Source: Umezawaea endophytica (lineage in GTDB: Bacteria > Actinomycetota > Actinomycetes > Mycobacteriales > Pseudonocardiaceae). From it: 64,000 nt of DNA. Shown here one piece after another: positions 44,163 through 50,879 of this stretch. Each line of letters opens with the position of its first letter. Position 1 is the stretch's first letter. The stretch lies in assembly GCF_025061645.1 (NCBI RefSeq), contig NZ_JANYMP010000002.1, forward strand, positions 684,494 to 748,493, given 5' to 3'. A program made the translations under genes and the position numbers. The notes under the pieces were generated by a model. The model worked only from the letters and a program-made list of their open reading frames with translations, did no database searches and had not been told where the DNA came from.

Positions 44163-45390
44163 GGTCGGAAACGGTAGCCGCTTCGTCACGGGTCGTCCGC
44201 AGGGGCGAGAGCAGAATCCAGACGACGGCGAGAATCTGCCCGACCATGGCGATCCAGAGCGTCGTGCGCACGCCCGCCCAGCCGCCCAGCACACCGCCGA
44301 TGAGGCCGCCGAGCGGGATCGTGCCCCACACCAGGAACCGGATGCTCGCGTTCATCCGGCCGAGCAGGTGGTCGGGGCACAGCGTCTGCCGGAAGCTGAC
44401 CTGGCTGACGTTGTAGATGATCACGCCGTAGGCCGTGATCGCCATGCCCACCATGGAGAGCCCGACGCGCCAGTCGTTCGCGGTCAGCGGCAGCAGGAGG
44501 CCGAACGGCTGGGTGAACAGCATCGGCAGCCAGATCGCCCGCGTCCGGCCGAGCCGCTGGTTCCACCAGTTCGCCGTGACCGCGCCGAGCACGCCGCCCA
44601 CGCCACCCGCGCTGAGCAGCAGCCCGACCACGCCCGCGGTCAGCCCGACCTCGCGGATCAGGAACAGGATCAGGACGGCCATTTCTAGGCCGGAGAAGAA
44701 GTTCGACGTGCCGGTGCAGCTCACGATGGCCCGCAGCGACCTGTTGTCGAACACGAACCGCAGGCCTTCCGCGATGTCGGTGCGCAGCTTGCGGCCCGTG
44801 TGCGGCAGGGGAGCGGGTTCGACGGTCTTGATCCGCCACAGGAACAGCGCTGAACTCAGGTAGCCGAGCCCGGTGGCGAGGACGCCGTTCGCGGCGCCGA
44901 TCCACTGGGCGATGCCACCGGCGAGCGCGGGCCCCGACACCTCGGCGACGGATTGGCTCGCTTGGAGCTTCGAATTGCCCTCGACCAGGTGCTCCCGGCC
45001 GATCAGCGACGGCAGGTACGACTGGTAGGCGACGTCGAAGAAGACCGTGCACACCCCGACCAGCAGCGCGACCACGACGAGCTGCGACAGCGTCAGCACG
45101 CCCAACCACCAGGCGAGCGGCACGGACAGCAGCAGTCCGGCGCGCAGCAGGTCCGTCGTGATCATCAGCGGCCGTCGGCGCAACCGGTCCGCCCAGACGC
45201 CCGCGGGCAGTCCGATCAGCAGGAACGCGGCCGTGCCCGCCGCGTTGAGCACGCCCATCTCCCACGGCGTGGCGGCCAGCGTGGTCGCGGCGAGCAGGGG
45301 GAGGACGGTGCGCTCGATCGAGGAGCCGAACTGGCTGACGGTGTCGCCAACCCAGAGGAGCCGGAAGTCCCGGTGCGTCCAGAGAGCCAT
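44155..45390 (-). CDS. MFS transporter with divergent ArsR-type regulator
   Basis: The 411-residue major facilitator has about twelve spans. Its loop 2-3 motif is GVWADRLRRRPLMITTDLLRAG, and WTHRDFRLLWVGDTVSQFGSS at the start is typical of macrolide-efflux-like MFS_3 (enterobactin exporter-like) proteins. It is probably a drug or metabolite exporter. ATG 45390 is favoured because the longer upstream frame would cover the operator at 45407-45432. It is divergent from the ArsR-type gene and followed by the SMP-30 gene. Confidence 0.87.
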   Translation of the reverse strand: MALWTHRDFRLLWVGDTVSQFGSSIERTVLPLLAATTLAATPWEMGVLNAAGTAAFLLIGLPAGVWADRLRRRPLMITTDLLRAGLLLSVPLAWWLGVLTLSQLVVVALLVGVCTVFFDVAYQSYLPSLIGREHLVEGNSKLQASQSVAEVSGPALAGGIAQWIGAANGVLATGLGYLSSALFLWRIKTVEPAPLPHTGRKLRTDIAEGLRFVFDNRSLRAIVSCTGTSNFFSGLEMAVLILFLIREVGLTAGVVGLLLSAGGVGGVLGAVTANWWNQRLGRTRAIWLPMLFTQPFGLLLPLTANDWRVGLSMVGMAITAYGVIIYNVSQVSFRQTLCPDHLLGRMNASIRFLVWGTIPLGGLIGGVLGGWAGVRTTLWIAMVGQILAVVWILLSPLRTTRDEAATVSDHG

Positions 45391-45406
45391 GGTGGGAGTG
45401 TCGCGG

Positions 45407-45432
45407 AAGTGATTGGAAAGAGTCAATCACTT
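45407..45432. promoter_or_regulatory. Operator between MFS and ArsR-type genes
   Basis: AAGTGATTG and CAATCACTT form a perfect inverted repeat with an eight-base spacer, in the 47-bp gap between divergent starts. It overlaps the TTATTCT -10 of the regulator, so one bound dimer could repress both directions. Confidence 0.75.
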
Positions 45433-45437
45433 ATTCT

Positions 45438-45932
45438 GTGGACGTGCAGATGCGTAAAGCGACCCCCGAGGAGGCCGCCGCGCTGGCTTCGGCCGTGCGG
45501 CTGCGGATCATCCGGATCACCCACCTGGAGGCGCTCACCAACAAGGAGATCGCCGAGAAGCTCGCCAAGGACCCCGCCACGACGCTGCACCACGTGCGCA
45601 AGCTCGTGGCCACCGGCTTCCTGGAGGCCCAACCCGCCCGTTCCGGCAACCGGGGCGCCAAGGAGATCCCGTACCGGTCCACGGGGCTGTCCTGGCGCCT
45701 GGACGACGCCGGGATCGACGAGAGGCTCGCGGAGGCGATGCTCCAGGCGTTCCTCGGCGAGGTCGCGGACGTCGGGCCCGACGCGCTGGAGCAGACCAGG
45801 TTGGTGGTCAAGATCGATCCGGAGGAACTAAAGGACCGGCTCTATTCGTTGATGGAGGAGCTAGCCGCCCGACCGGTCGATCCAGACACACCGAGCACGG
45901 CCATCTACCTGGCCCTGTACCCCGGTGGTTAA
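45438..45932 (+). CDS. ArsR-type helix-turn-helix regulator
   Basis: The 164-residue regulator has a winged-helix N-terminal half (about 10-75): SAVRLRIIRITHLEALTNKEIAEKLAKD, then TTLHHVRKLVATGFL as recognition helix and wing. A helical C-terminal half follows, probably for ligand binding or dimerisation. GTG 45438 lies seven bases from the predicted -10, suggesting a leaderless message; GTG 45444 and ATG 45450 are alternatives. It likely represses the divergent MFS and SMP-30 genes through the adjacent palindrome. No metal-binding cysteines are present, so the ligand is probably not a metal. Confidence 0.82.
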   Translation: MDVQMRKATPEEAAALASAVRLRIIRITHLEALTNKEIAEKLAKDPATTLHHVRKLVATGFLEAQPARSGNRGAKEIPYRSTGLSWRLDDAGIDERLAEAMLQAFLGEVADVGPDALEQTRLVVKIDPEELKDRLYSLMEELAARPVDPDTPSTAIYLALYPGG

Positions 45933-45974
45933 CCACTCGGCCGTGTGGGCGCTCCGTGGGACAATGAAGGGCAA

Positions 45975-47420
45975 ATGACGGAAAACACGCTGAACAACGA
46001 CACCACCGACTGGGCCGACGAGGACGAGAACCTGTCCACGGGCGACCTCGCACTGGCCGACCGCGCGGCACTGCGCCGCGTCGCCGGGCTCTCCACCGAA
46101 CTCGAGGACATCACCGAGGTCGAGTACCGGCAGCTCCGCCTGGAGCGGGTGGTGCTCGTCGGCGTGTGGACCGAGGGCACGGTGCAGGACTCCGACGCGT
46201 CGATGGCCGAGCTGAAGCTGCTCGCCGAGACCGCGGGCTCCGAGGTGCTCGAAGCGCTGGTGCAGCGCCGCGACAAGCCGGACACGGCCACCTACATCGG
46301 CTCGGGCAAGGTCGCCGAGCTGCGCGACGTCGTGATCTCGTCCGGCGCGGACACGGTCATCGCCGACGGTGAGCTCTCGCCGGGCCAGCTCCGGCAGTTG
46401 GAGGAGAAGCTCAAGGTCAAGGTGGTCGACCGGACCGCACTGATCCTGGACATCTTCGCCCAGCACGCCAGCTCCCGCGAGGGCAAGGCGCAGGTCGAGC
46501 TGGCCCAGCTCCAGTACATGATGCCGCGACTGCGCGGTTGGGGTGAGTCGCTGTCCCGGCAGGGTGGTGGCGCGGGCGGCAGCGGCGGTGGCGTCGGCAC
46601 GCGCGGTCCCGGTGAGACGAAGCTGGAGACCGACCGGCGCCGCATCCGGGCGCGCATCGCCAAGCTCCGCCGCGAGATCGCCGCGATGAGCACCACCCGC
46701 GAGACCAAGCGCGGCCGCCGCCACTCCGGCGAGGTCCCGAGCGTCGCCATCGCCGGGTACACGAACGCGGGCAAGTCCAGCCTGCTCAACGCGCTGACCG
46801 GCGCCGGTGTGCTGGTGGAGGACGCGCTGTTCGCGACCCTCGACCCGACCACCCGGCGCAGCGAGACGCCGGAGGGCCTGCCGTACACCCTGACCGACAC
46901 GGTCGGGTTCGTCCGGCACCTCCCGCACCAGCTCGTCGAGGCGTTCCGCTCCACGCTGGAGGAGGTCGCCGAGGCCGACCTGCTCGTGCACGTGGTCGAC
47001 GGCTCGGACGGCATGCCGGAGAAGCAGGTCAAGGCCGTGCGCGAGGTCATCGCCGAGATCAACGGCAAGCGCGACGACCCGATGCCCGCCGAACTGCTGG
47101 TGGTCAACAAGACCGACGCGGTGGGCGACCTGACGATCGCCCGCCTGCGCCACCTGTTCCCCGGCGCGGCGTTCGTGTCGGCGCACAGCGGCGAGGGCAT
47201 CCCCGAGCTGCGGGAACGCATCTCCCAGTTGATCCCCCGCCCGGAGGTGACGGTCGAGGCGCTCGTGCCGTACGCGCGCGGCGAGATCGTCGCCCGCATC
47301 CACCGCGAGGGCGAGGTGCTGTCCGAGAAGCACACCGAGGAGGGCACCGAGCTGAGCGCACGCGTCCACCCGACGCTGGCCGCCCTGCTGGAGCAGTACG
47401 CCGTGGGAAGCCCCGCCTGA
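45975..47420 (+). CDS. hflX: Ribosome-associated GTPase HflX
   Basis: The 481-residue GTPase binds the large ribosomal subunit and helps split stalled or inactive ribosomes. The HflX domain contains YIGSGKVAELRD and the glycine-rich GGGVGTRGPGETKLETDRRR linker. The G domain has G1 GYTNAGKSSLLNAL, G3 DTVGFVRHLP and G4 VVNKTD. ATG 45975 follows GAAGGG. The gene after it starts two bases past its stop, so the two are coupled. hflX in mycobacteria is linked to antibiotic tolerance. Confidence 0.95.
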   Translation: MTENTLNNDTTDWADEDENLSTGDLALADRAALRRVAGLSTELEDITEVEYRQLRLERVVLVGVWTEGTVQDSDASMAELKLLAETAGSEVLEALVQRRDKPDTATYIGSGKVAELRDVVISSGADTVIADGELSPGQLRQLEEKLKVKVVDRTALILDIFAQHASSREGKAQVELAQLQYMMPRLRGWGESLSRQGGGAGGSGGGVGTRGPGETKLETDRRRIRARIAKLRREIAAMSTTRETKRGRRHSGEVPSVAIAGYTNAGKSSLLNALTGAGVLVEDALFATLDPTTRRSETPEGLPYTLTDTVGFVRHLPHQLVEAFRSTLEEVAEADLLVHVVDGSDGMPEKQVKAVREVIAEINGKRDDPMPAELLVVNKTDAVGDLTIARLRHLFPGAAFVSAHSGEGIPELRERISQLIPRPEVTVEALVPYARGEIVARIHREGEVLSEKHTEEGTELSARVHPTLAALLEQYAVGSPA

Positions 47421-47422
47421 GC

Positions 47423-48448
47423 GTGCGCCTTCTCGCCTTAGTCGGAGTTCTGACGATCGTCACGGCCGGGTCCGCCACCGCGGACCCGGCCGCTCCGGTT
47501 CCGCTCTGCACCGTCACCGACCAACGCCTGGAAGAACTCTCCGGCCTGGCCTCGGACGGCGACCGCCTGTACGCGGTCAACGACAGCGACAACGGCACCA
47601 TCGCCGTCCAGGTGATAGGCCGCGACTGCGAGATCCAGGACACCATCACCGCCCCGGTCAACCCGTTCGACGTGGAAGACCTGGCCCTGGGCCAGGACGG
47701 CAGGCTCTGGCTGGCGGACACAGGCGACAACGGCAAGTCCAGGGAAACCGTAGGACTGCACGCGGTCTCCCAGGACGGCACTTCAGAACTCTTCAGACTC
47801 ACCTACCCGGACGGCAAGCACGACGCCGAAGCACTACTGCTGGACCAGCAGGGAATCCCGTACATCATCACCAAGGAAACCCTCGGCTCAGCACTGGTCT
47901 ACCGCCCAACAGCCCCACTGGTACCGGGCACCACAGCACCACTGGAACAGGTCGCCAGGGTCTACATCAAGGGCACGGATACCCCAGGCGGCCCTCTGAA
48001 GAGTTCCGTGGTCACCCGAGTAGTCACCGGCGGAGCCGTCTCACACGACGGCAAAGTACTAGCGCTACGCACCTACACAGACGCCTACCTGTTCCCAATA
48101 ACAGACGGCGACCTAGTCAAAGCCCTGGACGCGGAACCGGTGCAAATCCCACTACCAAACGAAGAACAGGGCGAAGCAATAACCTTCGACCCCGACGGCA
48201 CCCTGCTCTCAGCATCGGAATTCGGCAAGAGCACAGAGTCAACCATCACCACGATCACGGGCGCAGCAGCACTGGCAACACCAGCACCACCATCCACAAC
48301 AGCCCAACCAGCCCAAACAGGCGACAACGCCTCAGCAGCCCCACTACCCACCCAAGAAAAAACCGAACTGTGGCCAGCAATCGCCCTAGGCACAGCAGCC
48401 CTGGTCCTAATAGCCGCCTCCGTACGCCGCTCCCGCCGCAAGGCTTAA
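47423..48448 (+). CDS. Exported propeller-like protein anchored at the C-terminus
   Basis: The 341-residue protein starts with a Sec signal (LLALVGVLTIVTAGSATA), then a domain of about 250 residues with repeated D-G-x-L-W/Y strands (GDRLYAVNDSDNG, DLALGQDGRLWLADTGDN, FDPDGTLLSASEFG), suggesting a beta-propeller. A Pro/Thr/Ala linker and a C-terminal membrane span (about 315-333) with an RRSRRK end follow. It should face outward. From about base 47750 its wobble positions shift to A (CCA, ACA, GCA), unusual for this genome. GTG 47423 is two bases after the hflX stop. Function is unknown. Confidence 0.78.
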   Translation: MRLLALVGVLTIVTAGSATADPAAPVPLCTVTDQRLEELSGLASDGDRLYAVNDSDNGTIAVQVIGRDCEIQDTITAPVNPFDVEDLALGQDGRLWLADTGDNGKSRETVGLHAVSQDGTSELFRLTYPDGKHDAEALLLDQQGIPYIITKETLGSALVYRPTAPLVPGTTAPLEQVARVYIKGTDTPGGPLKSSVVTRVVTGGAVSHDGKVLALRTYTDAYLFPITDGDLVKALDAEPVQIPLPNEEQGEAITFDPDGTLLSASEFGKSTESTITTITGAAALATPAPPSTTAQPAQTGDNASAAPLPTQEKTELWPAIALGTAALVLIAASVRRSRRKA

Positions 48449-48620
48449 AACCCGCACCGCCGCACCACCATCACGGCACCGCCAGTGCCTGAATCTCGCA
48501 CCGCACACTAACCGTCACGACGCCGGCAGTGCCTGAAACTCGCACCGCACCTCATCCGCCACGACGCCGGCAGTGCCCGAAAACCCGCACCGAACCCACC
48601 CGGCACGGCACCTTCCAACC
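48448..48620. repeat. 44-bp tandem repeat, about four units
   Basis: Units start at 48448, 48492, 48536 and 48580. Each is 44 bases and contains AAACTCGCACCGC, ACGACGCCGGCAGTGCC or close variants; units 2 and 3 are most alike and unit 4 is partial. They begin at the stop of the exported-protein gene and fill most of the gap to lexA. I see no hairpin or gene in 48449-48707. Confidence 0.8.
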
Positions 48621-48707
48621 AATCCCTGACCAGCCGGCGGCTTTTAATCCCTTACCCACACCCCCGGCCCACCCCACCCCCGGCCCGGCCCGGCCCAACA
48701 ACCCCAA

Positions 48708-49409
48708 CTACAGCCGACGCAGCACAGCCACAACCTTGCCCAGAATGCTCGCCTCATCACCCAAAATGGGCTCATACGCCGCGTTGTGCGGCATCAACCA
48801 CACGTGCTCAGCCGTCCGCTTGAACGTCTTCACCGTCGCCTCACCGTCGATCATCGCCGCCACCACGTCCCCGTTGTCCGCGGTGGGCTGCTGACGAATC
48901 ACCACCCAGTCCCCATCGGTGATGGCGGCGTCGACCATCGAATCCCCGACGACCTTCAGCAGGAACAGCTCCCCCTCGCCCACGATCTCGCGCGGTAGCG
49001 GGAACACGTCCTCGATCGACTCCTCGGCCAGGATCGGCCCACCGGCCGCGATCCGGCCCACCATGGGCACGTACGCGGGGGTCGGCTTGTGGCTCGGGTC
49101 CATGCCCGCGTCGATCTCGGTCGGCAGCACGCCGACGGCGCGCGGCCGGTTCGGGTCGCGGCGCAGGAAGCCCTTGCGCTCGAGCGCGCGGAGCTGGTGG
49201 GCCACGGACGAGGTGGACGTCAGGCCGACGGCCTCACCGATCTCGCGGACGCTGGGCGGGTAGCCGAAGCGGTCCAGCCAGTCCCTGATGACGTCGAGCA
49301 CCTTGCGCTGGCGGAGCGTGAGACCCGCGTTGCCCGCGATGTCCGTCTGCTGGGTGAGGGCGGGGTCACCGGCCGCGGTGTCCTGGTCCTCGGTCGTCTT
49401 GCGCACCAC
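48708..49409 (-). CDS. lexA: LexA repressor
   Basis: The 233-residue SOS repressor has an N-terminal winged helix (about 30-95, with [24 protein letters not shown]) and a C-terminal self-cleaving peptidase. The cleavage site is A122-G123 in GRIAAGGP and the catalytic dyad is S157 ([11 protein letters not shown]) and K194 (ATVKTF). RecA filaments trigger cleavage. The GTG at 49409 starts it, and its own SOS box lies 88 bp upstream (49497-49512). It is divergent from the LysM gene, which has a second box. Confidence 0.97.
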   Translation of the reverse strand: MVRKTTEDQDTAAGDPALTQQTDIAGNAGLTLRQRKVLDVIRDWLDRFGYPPSVREIGEAVGLTSTSSVAHQLRALERKGFLRRDPNRPRAVGVLPTEIDAGMDPSHKPTPAYVPMVGRIAAGGPILAEESIEDVFPLPREIVGEGELFLLKVVGDSMVDAAITDGDWVVIRQQPTADNGDVVAAMIDGEATVKTFKRTAEHVWLMPHNAAYEPILGDEASILGKVVAVLRRL

Positions 49410-49496
49410 GGTGCTTCCTCCTCACCGGTCCCGATCGCCCAGGCCGGATATCCGTCGATCTTCGAACTTCGACGGTAGTCGCAGTTCATGTCCAGA

Positions 49497-49512
49497 TCAA
49501 ACACCTGTTCGA
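49497..49512. promoter_or_regulatory. LexA (SOS) box proximal to lexA
   Basis: TCAAACACCTGTTCGA differs from the TCGAAC-N4-GTTCGA consensus at one base. It is the nearer of two boxes to lexA and fits autoregulation. Confidence 0.85.
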
Positions 49513-49577
49513 AGTAATCACCGGCGTGTTGTCGATATTTGCCGCCCGGAGTGGTAGACATTCGCACGGACGTTCGA

Positions 49578-49593
49578 TCGAACCTGTGTTCGA
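49578..49593. promoter_or_regulatory. LexA (SOS) box proximal to the LysM gene
   Basis: TCGAACCTGTGTTCGA matches all fixed consensus positions. It lies 32 bp before the LysM gene start, 66 bp from the lexA box. Confidence 0.92.
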
Positions 49594-49624
49594 TCTTGTT
49601 CGGTTGACCTGCGATGGAGGCGTC

Positions 49625-50128
49625 ATGGCGGTGCTCATTGGGACCCGGTCGGGCTTCGAACTGGTCGACGAACCCGACGTGCGGGACGCCTCGCCCGGAC
49701 GGGGGCTCCGGCCAGGTCCCAGGGTGCTCCGGCGGTTCGAGGTCGGCGATGGCCGGAGGCCCGCGTCGAGGGCTCGGCAGGTCTCCGCGCCTGCTACGGC
49801 GGACGTGGTCGAGTGCGCTCCCGAACGGCCCGCGCGCGGAGCGGTGCTACGCCTGGTCGCCATGTGCTTGCTCGCGGTGGTCGCCGCGGTCTGCGTGGGG
49901 CTGCTCTACCTCTACGCGTCGGGCGCGACGAGCGTTCCCGAGACGACGGGCATCGCGTACGTCCAAGTGGGTGAGTCGCTGCACGACATCGCCGTGCGCA
50001 GTGCTCCGAACAGCGACCCGGACGCCGTCGTCGAGCGCATCCGTGAACTCAACCGGATGGCGGATTCGCGCGTCGTCCCCGGTCAGCCGTTGATCGTTCC
50101 CCAGGGCGTTGTCGAACCCGCCCCCTAG
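49625..50128 (+). CDS. SOS-induced LysM membrane protein (division-control type)
   Basis: The 167-residue protein has a cytoplasmic basic N-terminal part of about 70 residues, one span (about 74-96) and an outer LysM domain (about 109-158, VQVGESLHDIAV to VPGQPLIVPQ) that should bind peptidoglycan. Location beside lexA and the SOS box match Rv2719c (ChiZ) of M. tuberculosis and functional analogues such as DivS of corynebacteria, which halt division after DNA damage. No hydrolase domain is evident here. ATG 49625 follows a GGAGG site. The role as a division inhibitor is inferred from context. Confidence 0.85.
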   Translation: MAVLIGTRSGFELVDEPDVRDASPGRGLRPGPRVLRRFEVGDGRRPASRARQVSAPATADVVECAPERPARGAVLRLVAMCLLAVVAAVCVGLLYLYASGATSVPETTGIAYVQVGESLHDIAVRSAPNSDPDAVVERIRELNRMADSRVVPGQPLIVPQGVVEPAP

Positions 50129-50218
50129 CGTCCCCTACTCCGCGTCGTGGACCGGTTGTTCCACCAAACGGGTGTGGCGCGTCGGTTTGCCATCACGTTG
50201 TGTTCTGACATAGGTTTA

Positions 50219-50234
50219 CCCCTACATCTAGTGG
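50219..50234. promoter_or_regulatory. Candidate NrdR box
   Basis: CCCCTACATCTAGTGG fits the NrdR consensus acaCwAtATaTwGtgt in most core positions. It lies 91 bp before nrdR in the nrdRJ promoter region, consistent with autorepression when dATP is high. Confidence 0.65.
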
Positions 50235-50324
50235 TGAGACCGGCTCAAGTAGTCCACAGGTTGTGGGTAACCAGACCAGTGTGGCTGCTGCGGACGGTGC
50301 TGCCCTGGGAAGGGGTGAGCAGGG

Positions 50325-50789
50325 GTGCGGTGTCCGTTCTGCCGGCATTCGGATTCTCGCGTGGTCGACTCCCGCGAGGCTGACGAGGGCCAGGTCATCC
50401 GTCGCAGGCGGTCCTGCTCCTCGTGCAGTCGTAGGTTCACCACCGTGGAGGAAGCCGTCCTCGCGGTCGTGAAGCGCTCCGGCGTCACGGAGCCGTTCAG
50501 CCGGGACAAGGTCGTCAACGGTGTCCGCCGGGCCTGCCAGGGCCGTCCCGTGGACGAGGACGCGTTCCAGTTGCTCGCCCAGAAGGTCGAGGAGTCGATC
50601 CGCTCGACCGGCAGTGCCGAGATCCCCAGCCACGAAGTGGGCCTGGCGATCCTCGGGCCCTTACGGGAGCTCGACGAGGTCGCCTACCTGCGTTTCGCGA
50701 GCGTCTACAGGTCCTTCTCGTCCGTCGAGGACTTCGAGAAGGAGATTTCCGATCTTCGTACGGCGCGGGAAGACGAACCGCGTCCGTAG
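50325..50789 (+). CDS. nrdR: Ribonucleotide reductase repressor NrdR
   Basis: The 154-residue repressor has an N-terminal zinc ribbon (C3, C6, C31, C34, with [14 protein letters not shown]) and an ATP-cone domain ([14 protein letters not shown] and [28 protein letters not shown]). It senses ATP/dATP and represses ribonucleotide reductase genes. GTG 50325 follows AAGGGGTGAGCAGGGGT. nrdJ follows after 90 bp on the same strand, as in Streptomyces nrdRJ. Confidence 0.96.
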   Translation: MRCPFCRHSDSRVVDSREADEGQVIRRRRSCSSCSRRFTTVEEAVLAVVKRSGVTEPFSRDKVVNGVRRACQGRPVDEDAFQLLAQKVEESIRSTGSAEIPSHEVGLAILGPLRELDEVAYLRFASVYRSFSSVEDFEKEISDLRTAREDEPRP

Positions 50790-50879
50790 TTCCAGTTATT
50801 CGCACGTTGACCGCATCGGACGGGGAATTCCGGACGTGGCCGTGCAACCCAGTTTCAGCACAATAGGGAGACACCGGGC

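Noticed and set aside
49461-49472. TCGAACTTCGA-like sequence near lexA considered as a third SOS box
   Set aside because: The spacer between half-sites is too short and the second half does not match GTTCGA.
50129-50324. Cobalamin riboswitch before nrdRJ
   Set aside because: No B12-box-like sequence and too little leader; only a NrdR-box candidate was seen.
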